Shown here: one piece after another, positions 11,430 to 23,540 of the stretch
Numbering within the stretch: the first letter of the stretch is position 1
Layout: each line of letters opens with the position of its first letter
Assembly: GCA_028571685.1 (NCBI GenBank)
Contig: CM053141.1
Span: 134,320,833-134,384,832 of the forward strand
Source of the DNA: Heterohyrax brucei
Lineage: Eukaryota; Chordata; Mammalia; Hyracoidea; Procaviidae
Length of the DNA: 64,000 nucleotides
Direction of reading: 5' to 3'
Notes under the pieces: model-generated
Database searches by the model: none
The model's input: only the letters and a program-made list of their open reading frames with translations
Told to the model about the DNA's origin: nothing
Position numbers and translations under genes: made by a program

Positions 11430-11700
11430 GCTGAACCTCACAGACCTGATACCATGCAAAACAAGCGAGACAGAAAACAGCGTGTACTGTATGACTCCAC
11501 TTACACAAAGTTGTAAAACAGGCAAAATTACCCCCATGGTGATAAAAATCAGATCAGTAGGTGCCTGGGAAGGAATGAGGCAGGACTGCATTGGGGAATA
11601 AAGGAGATTTTTGAAGGGAGGAAAATGTTCCATATGTTGATTGGGGTGAGTAGTTACATGTGTACACACTTCCGGAGACCAGAGTATCTTTGCTATCAGC
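11430..11700 (+). repeat. Old L1 (L1M-type) 3' UTR fragment
   Basis: Sense-strand 3' UTR text of ancient mammalian L1: TGTATGACTCCACTTACACA, AAAACAGGCAAAATTACCC, ATGGTGATAAAAATCAGATC, TGGGGTGAGTAGTTACATGT. The same block appears at 41490-41745. Confidence 0.65.
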
Positions 11701-14109
11701 AAATTTTCTGCCCTAAAGAGATGGGGCCATGGACTACACCTCTAAGAAATGTGGTTCTCAGTCTTTGTTTTTTGTTTGGTATGAGACCCACCTGGAATGT
11801 TTGCTTCAAATTTAGATTTCTAGTCTTTTCTCAGCCTAACTAAATAGAACTCTGGAAACAGGCCCCTGACATCTAAACTTGAAGCCACCATCCAAACTGC
11901 TTCTGAAGCAGAAACTCAAGGCCCATGCTGCCTGGCTTAGACTTAGGCTTCCTGCCTTCACTGGTTGTAGTGAGGATCAGGTGTATCCATGGATGGCTCT
12001 GCAAAAATCCATCTCTGCTCCTAGAAAAATCATTCAGACCACACGATAATGGTAAGTAATGACATTTTTTGTGTGTGTTTGAAGGAATGGATTTTATCTG
12101 AAAGAAAACTGTGATGCATGGAAGTGACCAGTAATTTCTAGGCCTTCACCTCAGCAATGCTCCCCCCCACTTCCTTTCATTAGCAGTCCTCTCTTCATGC
12201 TCTGGTGATGCTTTTTGTTTACCTGGGGCAACTGGTTTTTAATTGATTTTTTAATAAAGGTATTTCTTGCTCTCTTTCACTCTGATTAAGAACCATAGCA
12301 TGATCTCATCAGGCCTGGACAAGTATTGATGGGCTGGGGTATCATGGGGCTAATAAAGAGGGTTATCCAGTATTTTTCAGTGACACATAAAAACTCCCTC
12401 ATGAAAGACACGGCAGGCAGAGCGTAATATAAATGCCACTCTAGAAACAGCGGTGTTATGGTGCATACAGTCAGACATCAGTGATTGCATTAATACATTA
12501 AGACAGGCCTTCCCCAGGGAGAAAGTGGCGGTGAGTGGACACTTGGGGTGAGAAGGAAGGCAACAGAGAAGCAACTGCACAACAAAGCAAGCCCTGTAGA
12601 CCTCCAGGTTTTTACAGATAATGCTGCAGCAGTCTGATAAAGTGTTTCAGCTGAGTAGAAGAAGAGGCCCTTAATCCAACTCTTCATTACCCCTCTTCAC
12701 CTATTCCTTCCTCCAAAATACTATTTAAAATATTTCAGAAGGGATGAGGTGTTGAAAGCCGAGATTGCTTTTGGATTTCATGTCTTTCATTCCTTAAATC
12801 TTTAAAGTCACTGTTATTCTCTCTACTTCTTGGATTACCGAGGGAAAGAAGAACTGAAGGTCTGTGAGAGAAATCGTTGGGGCATTCCCAGCTGTTGCTT
12901 TGTATTTCATTTCGTTAACAAGTATTAGTTGGTGCAGAGGAAGAAAACGGCCATGGCCATGTGTTACTGCAAAGAGACCCTGCTGTGCCATGAAATGACT
13001 GGTTTTGCAGAGTCCAGGAAACCCTACTGGACCAAAAGGCAGGAGACACTATAAGGCTTTTTCCCAGGTTAAAAATGTGGTTATTCCATGATATCATGTG
13101 CTGAGTAACTCTCCTGGGGCCCCAGGAAATAGAAAATATTTAAGTCCATCAACTTCCCTTCTTGGAAAAGATTAGTTGAAGGACACAAACAGGCACACAC
13201 ACTCACACAACACTCAGATTTAAAAGACACAAGAATTTAATAGCCCTTCCAAAGCATATATTTTGAAAATTATTTTTACTGATTCATGTGTGAGGAATCA
13301 ATTAAGAAAAACTAAGGACAATTGAACATAATTTCCTTTTTATGATTTACCTCTACTCTTTCATGGTCTGTTGACTTCGTTACTTGCAGTGGATTCTGTG
13401 TTGTAGGTAGGGACAAGTGCCGGTAGAATTTGAACTGACACCATTAATGTAATCCCATTTGTACATACAGGGTCTAAGGCCTATGAAGATTGAGGATGTT
13501 TGTATGTGAGGGTGTGTATGTGTGCTTTCCTGCACAATTGGGGTCCTACTAGAAGTCATGTGAAGGAGTGTGAATTTTATCCTGTGTATAATCAGTAGCA
13601 TGTCATGCAATCCTACCTATGGCATCTCATTCACTCATTCACTTAACACATTATTATCATGTGCATCCTCCTCATGTCTCAGTTTCCCACTGACTCGTCA
13701 CTTGGCTGGGCTTTTTGCCATGGTTGTTCTTGTTGCAACTAGAAGCCTGGAAATTACTTGTGAGAATAACTTCCAAATAGAGAAGTATAAAATGAAAATG
13801 ACTTGGAGTCCCAGATAATGAATGATCTGATTACAAAAAGCCATTGACAAACACGACATCCTCTTCAAGCAATTGATCCCTCCTGATGGCACATCCACAG
13901 CCAGTGAGTCTAGCAATGCTCTGTTGTGTTTCACTGAAAATTAGCCACTTAGATTAGACCTTTCTTCCTAGTCTGCCTAAGTTGAGAAGCTCCACCAGAC
14001 CCTATCTACCATGCATGACCTGCTGGCGTTTGAAATATTAGTGGCATAGCTTCCAGCAGCACAGCACACATACACCACCGCAGCACAACCAAGTGACAGA
14101 CAGGTAGTG
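11701..14109. other. Unique DNA; possible weak MER5-like trace at 11745-11850
   Basis: GTGGTTCTCAGTCTTTG followed by ATGAGACCCACCTGGAATG hints at a decayed MER5. The rest has no recognisable gene or repeat. Short frames on both strands have no motifs. Confidence 0.4.
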
Positions 14110-14265
14110 GTTGCTTTTCATAGATTATCCCTTTTAATCTTCAAATCAGCCTTGTGAGGCTCATTTTACGAACGAGGAAATTGAGGTACAAAGAGAAGAG
14201 CATTTAGCTAACACATGGTAAAGTCAAGACGGGAACAAAGGCAATCTGACTCATGATTGTAAGCA
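14110..14265 (+). repeat. MIR-type SINE
   Basis: Core MIR text: CCTTGTGAGGCTCATTTTAC, GAACGAGGAAATTGAGGTAC, then AGCTAACACATGGTAAAGTC. Sense orientation. Confidence 0.7.
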
Positions 14266-15139
14266 CTATCCCTGTTATCTGAAAATGTCTGCAGATCTTC
14301 CAGATTTGAACAGGATTCAGAACCTCTTGCCCATCCATAAAGCTGTAAACAGCCTGGGAATCACCAAATCTGACCTTCTCAGTTTCAGTTCAGGAACTTG
14401 AGATCCAGCTCCCAAGTCACCTTCTGCTGTTCTCTCTACTCTACCACCCTGCCTTCCCACCATACACTTTATTTTTCCTTTTCAAAACTCTGGAGCTTGA
14501 GTGTTTTGGGACACGAAAGATTAATAACCTTGGTCTGGACCAGGATGACTGTGGGCAGGCTTTGTGAGAGCTTTTCCCACACTTTGGTGCCAACAGGTCT
14601 GGGGCCTGAACTGCACACCCCTGTTATTCTTTCTGGCTGTGAGGCTCTCTGGAGCCAACCAGACCCACAGTGACGAAGTGAACTGAGGTTTTGAGAGAGA
14701 GACTCATGGGACGCTGCTACCCAACATGTCAAGGCTCTAGCTCTGGATGTCTTTACCTTCACTCTGAAAACTAGTGTCAAACCAGAGACATGCTGGAAGC
14801 TTACCAAGCTGACACTAAATTCATCAGTTAAATACTAATGCTTCATACATTATTTTCCTTTCCTAGTCAATTATTAGCAGCCCCCAAAAAAGTTTGTTTC
14901 GAGGAATTCATTTCCTCCAGGATCATATTCAAGTGCCACAGATGTGAATGAAAAGAATGTGAGGGCTTATCTTCAGGTCCAGGGCTGGGTTTTGCTGGTA
15001 GTTCAGTGACTCTATGCAAATCATTTCTCCCTGTGCCTTCATCAATAAACCAAGTACCTTGGCTTATATGGGGTGCAAATTTTTTCCAACCTGGAAGTTT
15101 CTGTGGTCATCGCCAGCCTTGGTCAAATAAACTCTAAGC
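14266..15139. other. No recognised feature
   Basis: Unique-looking sequence with motif-free short frames on both strands (14398-14673 and 14469-14807 overlap antisense). Confidence 0.45.
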
Positions 15140-15640
15140 TTGCTTCATTAATTTATACATTTATTCAGTGATACTGTTTGGCTGCCTAAACTGTGCCCAA
15201 TCCCAGGGATTAGAGTGGTTTATGAAGCAGCATATAATCAAGTTATTTCTACTATGATACATGTTACACAGGAGAAATGTAAGCAGATATGCGAGTGAAT
15301 AATAGGACCTCACCTGACCTTCAAGGACAAGCATGGCCATTCTAAGGAAGTGGCATTTCAGCTGATACCTGGAGGATATATTCGTATCAACCAAATGACA
15401 AAAGAAAAACTCAGCTTTCCAGGCAGAGAAAACTCCACATTTGTATGGCCCAAGATCAGGAAAGATATTGACCCACTCAAGAAAATGAAAAAGCCTCAAT
15501 ATGGTTTCCCATTGATCTAGGAATAAAACCCCAGCTCCTCCCTTGACCATGGCTGCAAGGCACTGCCAAAATCCATAACCTCATCTCAAGCCAGTCCACC
15601 TCACTTATCTCCAGCTGCAGTGCCTTTCGTTTTCTTTCCC
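15140..15640 (+). repeat. Ancient repeat block including L2-like 3' text
   Basis: Starts with the mammal-wide style ATTCAGTGATACTGTTTGGC / CAATCCCAGGGATTAGAGTG, passes through GGAAGTGGCATTTCAGCTG and ends in L2-like CTCATCTCAAGCCAGTCCACC. It is very diverged, so the family names are tentative. It explains the 129-codon minus frame. Confidence 0.45.
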
Positions 15641-16149
15641 TACTATGTGACTAATTTTAGCCTTAAGGCTGCATGTACTTAAATCTTAAACCAAAAATAT
15701 CCCCTGAAATCTTAAAACAAATCATTTAACTTAACTAGTAAAGAATGTTTGCCCTGAGGACTGTTATTTTTATTTATTTTTTTTTTGAGATCTATCTGTA
15801 TGTTGTTTTGGCTTATCTCTATGGATGGGGTTGAAGTGGTAACAGCAATGTGAAAGATGGAAACCCTAGGGGACAAGGAGTTGACGCTGATAGGGAGGAA
15901 AAATTAAAAAGAAAAGAGAGAATGGGTGCACAACCGGAAGAATGTAATGAATGCCACCAAATTGCGTGTGAAGAAACAGTTGAATTGGTATGTGTTTTGC
16001 TGTATATATTCTCAACAACAATAGCAAAATAAGTTTTTTAAAAAAGAAGAAAGTTGCATTGCTGAAGCACTTTTACTTCTGCTCTCAGAACGCCTAGTAC
16101 CTCCTCCTGCTTCTGAAGTCAGCCTACTATATGCTGGATAGAAAGACAG

Positions 16150-16262
16150 ACAGCTGTCACGGAATTAACACTGATTCATAGTGATCTTATGCACAACAGA
16201 ATGAAACATTGCCTGGTCTGGTGTCATCCTCACAACTGCCAGCAAGTTTGAGGTAACACTCT
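16150..16262 (-). mobile_element. RTE 3'-end fragment (-)
   Basis: Antisense RTE terminus: GATTCATAGTGATCTTATGC, ACAACAGAATGAAACATTGC, then GGTGTCATCCTCACAACTGC. It lines up with the RTE 3' end at 23550-23640. Strongly 5'-truncated. Confidence 0.65.
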
Positions 16263-16329
16263 CATCCAAGAGATGGGATGATAACTTCCCATCCCATTGG
16301 TCTACATCTTACAACCTATTCATTTCTGT

Positions 16330-16445
16330 CCTGATACTTAGCAGGGTGCTATTATTTTATTTAATGGTTTATTTGTTTATTTTCCTAAGGCTGGTACCAT
16401 GTCTGTGTTGGACATCTTATTAAGTATTTGGGAAATGAAAGAATC
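16330..16445 (+). repeat. L2 3' fragment
   Basis: GTTTATTTGTTTATTTTCC, AAGGCTGGTACCATGTCTGT and TTAAGTATTTGGGAAATGAA recall the L2 3' end. Diverged. Confidence 0.4.
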
Positions 16446-17639
16446 TGGAATGAAAGAATTATAAAAGGGCTCAGAGGGCTAAGAAACTTGGGCTTTATGC
16501 TGCAGGGAAAGATCTGTGTTTGGGGAATCTTGAGGAGGACATGATCATCTGACCACTCCATGTATCTAGGACTGCTGTGTGGACATCAGATAGAAAACAG
16601 GTATGAGAGGGGATAGGAAACAAGGTGGGGTGGTTTCAGTAGACTATCTGAGAGATTAGGATGGTGGAGTAAAGACGAACAAGGTAGCTGGACTCAAGGG
16701 ATACTAAGAGGTAGGGCCTATAAAATTTAGTGACAGTTGGATATTGGGGTAAGGAAGAAGAAAGTGTTGTGGGCATCTGAGGTTTCTGGCATAAGTAGAC
16801 CGCTTTACTGAGATGGAAATCGCCAGAGGAGAAGTTGGTTCGTAGAAAGAAACTGAAAGACTGGGCTTGGGATATTTTGTGTTTTAGGTTGCACATGAGG
16901 CATCATGGTGAATGTTCTGTTAAAAAAAAGACTGTAGGATAACTCAATCTAGAGTATAGAAGAGAAATCTGTGCTGGAAGATAAATGTATGTGGGAGTCA
17001 TAGTGATTTGGAAGTGGCAGTTTCATGACAGGGAGGAAGTAGACCTGCCACTGAACCCCTTGAGGGGTAAGGGCCAATAGAATGAACAACCTTCTTTTGA
17101 GAGACCTGATGGGGCAGTCTGGCAGGACAGACAGATTGGATTAAGGAAGTAGATAGTGTTACTAAGAGAAGAGTTTGAAGACACCAGGAAGTTGTGGCTC
17201 AGTGTGGGCCAGTTCTAGAGAGCATATATGAAGAGTCGGGGGAACGTGGAGGAGAGGGGGAGACTGAGTTAGGGTCTGGAGAGAATTAGAACAGGCCCAT
17301 AGAAGAGAACTACGAGTCATAAATCCATGGGGCTAACATGAGAAATTGTTGAAGAAAGCATAAATTTGGAGCAAGGAGGAAGTACGGTTTGCACAACTGC
17401 CAAGCAAAAAAGCTGGTTCTCTGGATATTTAATGGAGTACTTCTTAGTGAGGCTGGCCAACAAGGAGGCAAGCCTCCAGAATTTTTCTTCTGGATTTCAG
17501 GATATTTATGGATCCAAGGTCGTGGTTTCTGGGTTAGTTTCAGACTTTGCCTTACCTTGCTTTGCTCTCCAGTGACCCACTGCGAGGTACACAGGTGAAT
17601 TTTTAGTTTAGGGTTAAAATAAACTGAAAAAATTTGTGC
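16446..17639. other. Purine-rich unique or very old repeat DNA
   Basis: G/A-rich text typical of some old mammalian repeats (GAGAGGGGATAGGAAACAAG, GGAGGAGAGGGGGAGACTGAG). A chance 116-codon frame lies at 17310-17660 (-). No gene recognised. Confidence 0.35.
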
Positions 17640-18000
17640 GCTGACTTTCCTTTGTCTCAATTATTTCAAAGTGGTAAAAGTCATGCAAGCATGTTGCGGA
17701 AAATTTACATAATAAAGGGAAAAAATCCCCCATAATTTTATCATCAAATAACAAACCATTACAATCTGGAAGCCTTCTGTTCCTTTTACTTTTCATATGA
17801 ATTTTCAATGAAAATTCAATTTTGTCTCATGGTTACCATCCTGACCATTTCCTATAGCTTCTGAAGTTTTCATAACTATCACTTTGAATTTTTATATTAT
17901 AAAAGTAATATATACTTGTCTGAATTATCAGGCTACACAGTTACAAAGAGTGAAAGGTGATTTCACCTGACTCTCTCTCATCCATGACCCATGTCCCAGA
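17640..18000. repeat. Possible ancient LINE-derived fragment
   Basis: AAAATTTACATAATAAAGGG, AAAAAATCCCCCATAATTTT and AAAGTAATATATACTTGTC resemble old L1/L2-derived 3' text. Orientation and family are uncertain. Confidence 0.35.
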
Positions 18001-18244
18001 AAGTCAATGCATGCAGGCCAGTATTCAAATCCTCCCATACACCTTCTAAGCACTTGTGGACACAAACAAATGCATATATATACACATATGAACCTATATG
18101 CACATAGGTGTTTTTATTCCTACACACACAACAAAATTTGGAAGCCTTTTTCCCATACTTACTATATCATAGGCATTACCTCATGCTAGCAAGCAAACAC
18201 AGAGCTGTCTCATTTTTGTTAACAGCTGGATAATGTTTCATTCT

Positions 18245-18331
18245 ATTTACCAACAGTTTCCATCAAGTTGATTCTAACTCACGGCTACTCCACCTGTGTT
18301 AGAGTAGCACTGTGCTCCGTAGGGTTTTCAA
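18245..18331 (-). mobile_element. AfroSINE fragment (-)
   Basis: Antisense tail half: CCATCAAGTTGATTCTAACT, CACGGCTACTCCACC, ending GCTCCGTAGGGTTTTCAATGG, where L1 sequence begins directly. The head half is missing. Confidence 0.6.
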
Positions 18332-19765
18332 TGGAGAAATGCAAGTCAAAACCATAATGAGATGCCACCTCACCTGGCATTACTATTATGAATCAAAAAA
18401 CCAGAAAATAACAGATGTTAGAGAGGCTAAGGGGAGCCTGGGACTGCTGCTGGGAAGACAAAAGGGTACAAACGTTCTGGAAAATGATACGACACTTCCT
18501 CAGAAAGTTAGAAATAGAAATATCATATGATCCAGAAATTCCACTCATAAGAATATATCCTAGAGAAATAAGAGCCATCACATTAATAGACAAGTACACC
18601 TATTCATATAGCAGCACTGTTCACAACAGCAAAAAGAGAGAAACAGCCTAGATGCCCAGCAACAGATGAATGGACAAATAAATCATGGTACATGCACACG
18701 ATAGAGTGCTACACAACCATAAAAATCAATGACGAATCTGTGAAGCATCTCACAACGTGGATGAATCTGGCGGGCATTATGCCAAGTGAAATCAGTCAAT
18801 TATAAAAGAACAAATATTGAATGAGACCATTACTATAAAAATTCAGAAAAAGGTTTACACACAAAAGAAAAAACCTTTAGTGGTTATGAGGTACGGGAGA
18901 GGTGGGGAGGGAAAACCATTCAACAGACAATAGTTAAGTGGTATCTTTGGTGAAGGGTAAGACAAGACCCAGTACTGAGGAAGGCAGCACAATGTGTGCA
19001 AGCCAAGGTGATGGACACCCCATAGATGCATCCAAACACCCTGAGGGACCTAATTACTGGGCTGAGGGCTGAGGGCTGAGGAGACTGTGGTCTTAACTCA
19101 ACTGTTATAACAGTTTTTAAAGAAAATGTTCTACCTTCTACTTTGATGAGTAGTGTCAGGGGTCTTAAAAGCCTGTGAGCAGCCATCTACGATACTCCAC
19201 TGATCTAACCCCTTTGGAAACAAGAGAGAATGAAGCAAAATAAAGACACAGGGTAAAGTTCAAAGACCCAATGGATCACAGGTACCACGGCCTCCACCAG
19301 ACTGAGTCCAGTACAACTAAAGGTTACCTGGCTCCCAGCATGAACTGCTCAGACAGGGATCGCAATAGAGGGCCCCTGACAGAGCTGCAAAAACAAGCAA
19401 GACAAAATTCTAACTCACAGAAAAAGACCAAACTCACTGCCCTGACAGAGGCTCAAGAAATCCTGAGAGTATGGCTCCTGGACACCTTTTTGGTTTAGTA
19501 ATGAAGTCACTCTTGAAGTTCACGCTTCAGCCAAAGATTAGACTGACCCATAAAGCAAAATGAGGCTGCAGGTACACATCAGATCAGCAGCAAAGGCTAG
19601 AAGACAAAGACGGACAAGAAAGCTGGGAATAGAGGACCCAAGATCAAGAAGGGTGAGCGTTGACATGTTCTAAAGTTTTTAACCAACGCCATTAAACAAT
19701 ATGTGTATTAACATTTAAATGAGAAGCTAGTTTGTTCTGTAAACTTTCATCTAAAATATAATTTT
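18332..19765 (+). mobile_element. 5'-truncated afrotherian L1 with long 3' UTR
   Basis: Sense L1. The first ~460 bp encode the extreme C-terminal part of ORF2: text such as ATATCATATGATCCAGAAAT and CAACAGATGAATGGACAAAT corresponds to the PFDPAIPLL and PT-EEWI region. The rest is a roughly 900-bp 3' UTR including CTGAGGGCTGAGGGCTGAGG near 19060, TTAAAAGCCTG and CTGACAGAGGCTCAAGAAATCC. The 3' UTR is shared with 25821-26600 and, in antisense, with 30945-31378. It differs from the 3' UTRs of the 31-kb and 43-kb L1s, so at least two L1 lineages with different 3' ends are present. ORF2 here is interrupted by stops. Confidence 0.8.
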
Positions 19766-20654
19766 TAAAAGAGAAAGCAAAAATGATCTGCCCCCCAAAA
19801 TTTGTCCAGGTTTGTCTGTATTCCGATTGTTTGTTTTATCTCTTTACCAAAGTTTCACATGTTCATGCAAGGAAGTATTTCAAGGTTTTCCTTTACAGCA
19901 TTTTCTTATGGGTTATAAAATGTTCTAGCAATTAGATGTACTATATTTTATCATTTAACATATGTATGTTGCTTCCTTTTTAGATAATACAAATACTGTT
20001 GTGGTAAACAACTTTATACAGGTAGTTTTCCATGTATTGAATAAGAACATGTTTGTAAGTTAGAAGTGCTAGTTAATCTAGTAAGCACTCACCACTAAGA
20101 GTTTATGATTACCATGAAAGCTGTCTTTCTGTATTTCCAAAAGAAGGACATCTGGGGTTCTGACATTCAGTTGTAATAAGAAATTTATACAAATGGTCTT
20201 TGGGTTTACCAGTAAAAGAGGGAGGGGCAAGAACCGCAGGAGGAAATTTTTATAAAACAGTGGCCAGTAGGGTTAAAGAGTTCACTTAAAGTTTATTAAA
20301 AGCAAACAGACAAAAAAGAGAGAAACAGATACAACCAATACTTTTTACTTTGTCTGTCTGCCCTCAGCACCCAGTCTCTTGGAAACAGCTCAGCTCCCCT
20401 CCTCTGGGAATGTAAACGCTTCTAACTCTGGCATGATCTTTTCACTTCATAAAACACATAATCCTCCTGAAGTGGGTTCTTAGGGCTTGAGGTCTGTTGT
20501 GCTTATCAAATAACCAAAACAAATAAGTCATCTTACTTGGGTTGAAGTCAGTGGCTGTGTGATCCCGTTGGGGAGGAGTGGGGTGGGAGAGGAAGAAGCG
20601 GGCTCGCAAATTACTGCTTGGTGCCTTAGCAGAAAAGCCGCCTATGATAAACTG
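19766..20654. other. No recognised feature
   Basis: AT-rich unique-looking DNA, somewhat GC-richer around 20560-20640. No gene recognised. Confidence 0.45.
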
Positions 20655-21120
20655 TGTCCCACACTGTGTCTTTTTCTAGTAAAAGTTTTTCTCATAGAAA
20701 TGTTCAAAAGTGCCCCAAAGTGAAAGCAGTAACATATGAACTCCTATGTACCTCTTACCCAGCTTCAATAATTGGCTATGTTTTGTGTTTTGCTAACTGT
20801 GTTTCATTTATCTCCTTCATTTACCTGCCCCCCACCGCCCCTGGTGTTTCTAAAATAAACCCTGGACATCGTATCAGTTCACAGGTAAATACTTCAGTAT
20901 GCATCTCTGTTTAAGAATTTAAAAAACAAACAAACAAAAAAAGAATCACTGGGCTATTCTTTCACTTAACAAAACTATCACTAGCCATACTCAGATCTCC
21001 CTAGTTGTCTCCAAGAAGGGGTTGCTGGTCTGTTTGTTCGTTTACAGAAATTTAAATCAAAATCCAATACCTATGTGGTTGTCACTTCTCTTAAGTGTCT
21101 TTTATTCTAGAACAAACCCT
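20655..21120. repeat. Ancient LINE-derived fragment
   Basis: CCTCTTACCCAGCTTCAATA, CCTGGACATCGTATCAGTTC, TAAATACTTCAGTATGCATC correspond to a common old L1-type 3' block (CACCCAGCTTCAACAATT ... AAATATTTCAGTATGTATC). Orientation is not fixed here. Confidence 0.5.
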
Positions 21121-21664
21121 GTCTTCTGCTCTGTATTTGTTGTATTAATTTATGGGAAAAAAAAGAAAAGAAAAGAATTGTTTGTCATGCAGAATACCCC
21201 ACATTCTGAATATGGTTTATTGCTTCTTTCTGACGTTGTTTAATGTGTGCCCCTTCCCCTTATATTTTCTGTACTTTGGTAATTACACTTAGAGGCTTGG
21301 TAAGACTTGGGTTCAGTATTCTAGGAAAGAATATTTCATATGGTTATAATTTTGGATTAGAAAATGCTGGAACAACCAACAGTTTATTTTCCCCTTGAAA
21401 TGCATGAACTCCACATGAAAACCATCTTCAATAAGTAGTATAGACTGTCTGATTTTACATGCCAAACACCCAAATAAAGAAGATAAAATGAGAGAAATAC
21501 TGCAGATTTTGCAAATGTCATCACTGTCATTAAGCGACTATGACCCCTTGATGTCAGGAACCACTACCATTCACTTTTGAAGTTAACAAGAGTTTATATC
21601 AAATTGTCTTATTTTTCTCGTTTATTTTAGGAACATATGGATATGGTGTGACAGCTAGACACCC

Positions 21665-21880
21665 AAAAAAGTACTCATTACTTCTGAGCTGACTCACAGG
21701 GACCTGATAGGACAGAGTAGAACTGCCTCACAGAGTTTCCAAGTCTGCGCATCTTTACGGAAACAGACTGCCACATCTTTCTCCTGCACGAGATCTGGTG
21801 GATTCTAACCCCTGAACTTCCGGTTAGCAGTTGAGCACTTAACCACCACACTACCAGGGTTCCTTGTGTGGTAGCCACAC
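21665..21880 (-). mobile_element. AfroSINE, long variant (-)
   Basis: Antisense copy with the extra middle block CTGCGCATCTTTACGGAAAC / AGACTGCCACATCTTTCTCC and head GGTTAGCAGTTGAGCACTTA, ACCACCACACTACCAGGGTT. Confidence 0.85.
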
Positions 21881-22145
21881 AGTTGTAAATAGGAGGCCCC
21901 CAAACAAAAGTGTGTCCAGCCCACCTACCTTCACTTTTCAAGGGCTACCTTCTCCTATTAGCCATCAGAAGCATGCAGTTTCCATCCCAGGAAACTTTCA
22001 GAGCTCCTTTCCCTCACTGCAAATCTGGACTTCACTGGGACACTGCTTAAAACAGCAGAAGACCCAGAAATGACATATATATCCATCAAAAAGGAACTTA
22101 CTAAATAAGCTCGCAATACTAAGTAGCATTTCAAAATATTTCTTT

Positions 22146-22300
22146 AGAACCACTGCCATCAAGTCAATTCCAACTCAAAGTGACCCTGTAGGACAGAGTT
22201 GAGCTACCCCATAATGTTTCTAAGGAGTGCCTGCTGGATTTGATCTGCAAACCTTTTGGTTAGCAGACACAACACTTAACCATCACACCACCGGCTTTTA
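22146..22300 (-). mobile_element. AfroSINE (-)
   Basis: Antisense copy: CACTGCCATCAAGTCAATTC, AAAGTGACCCTGTAGGACAG, GGTTAGCAGACACAACACTT, ATCACACCACCGGC. Confidence 0.85.
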
Positions 22301-23540
22301 TGTTATGTATGTGTGTATATTCTACTACAATCAAGAAGAAGAATTTAAAAATAGTATGTAAAAGTAGGCTACCATATATGCATTACAGTGTTTACATTAT
22401 TTTAAGACTGCACAAGAAACTAGGAAGAACTATTGGAGGACCAAGAGGCTGGTCTACAAGATAGACTTGCTTTGTGTGCAGACCCTTGTGTGCTGTTTGA
22501 AATTTTAGCTGTATGTATAAATTACTTATTCAAAAGTAAATTTTTAACAGTGGACACAGGGATGAACGGGGTGGTTATCGGTGATGCTGGAGATCTGAGC
22601 CCATCATTTCCAGGTCTTGCCGTGTTTATCAGGGTCTGGAGGTGACAGACAGCTGGGGGGGGTTTCACCTGAAGTACTTTTCATCTTAAGTTTGACCGCT
22701 TGGAAGAGGGAAACCAAACAGACTTTCATAATGATTTTCAAGAATCAAACATGCTCTGTATTTCAAAGGATTTTAACTCACAAATAGTGCTTTCTCTGCA
22801 CTGATGCCCCCAGCTTTGAGAAACTAAACCAAGTAGCTTGTACAAAATACATATATCTATGTATATATGTGTGTGTGTCTATATATATATATATATAAAT
22901 TATGAAGACTTCTGATCAAACATGTAATGTCAAGTCTGGAAGAAAGAAAAAGAAACTTGCAAAACACAGTCCATGTTAGTGTTTCCATAAAACATGACAT
23001 ATTCTATACATTGCAGCACACAGCTAAGGAAGTCTATTAATAGAACTAAGAAAACAATAACAGGGACCCACAGGACCTGGGCCTTTTTAAAATGTAAGAA
23101 TGAGTTCTTGGTTTTATGACTTTAGAGCTGTTAAAACACCTGCCAGCGGGATGTCTTGTTTGTGTGGATATTTTTTTCCATTACACTGTGTGTGGAAAGA
23201 CATTTTCAAACAAAGCATGAAAACCATTCAAGAAAACTCAAATAAAGTCCCGGTTATGAAGTTTGATAGTGTAGTCCACAAAAAAAAAACGGTTTATAAA
23301 TCTGAAAACAGTCATTGGGTGCCTTTCTTAACCCACAATCCCCTGTGTTGCAGGGAAATCTAACTACAGCAGTAAACTCTCTAAGTAGGAACTGTCAGGA
23401 AGAACAACCATGTGGAGCAGAAAACAACGATTTCAGCAAACAAGATTTTAAGACATTTTTCACAGACTTACCCTATCAAGACCCTGAACCGCCTCTGTCA
23501 CTGTGACAAGAGCACATAGCCACTGCTGGGAGGTGCTTCT
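22301..23540. other. Unique DNA with a TA/TG microsatellite
   Basis: No gene recognised. A simple repeat of TATATATG/TGTGTG/TATATA type is at about 22850-22898. Short frames between 22433 and 23506 have no motif. Confidence 0.45.
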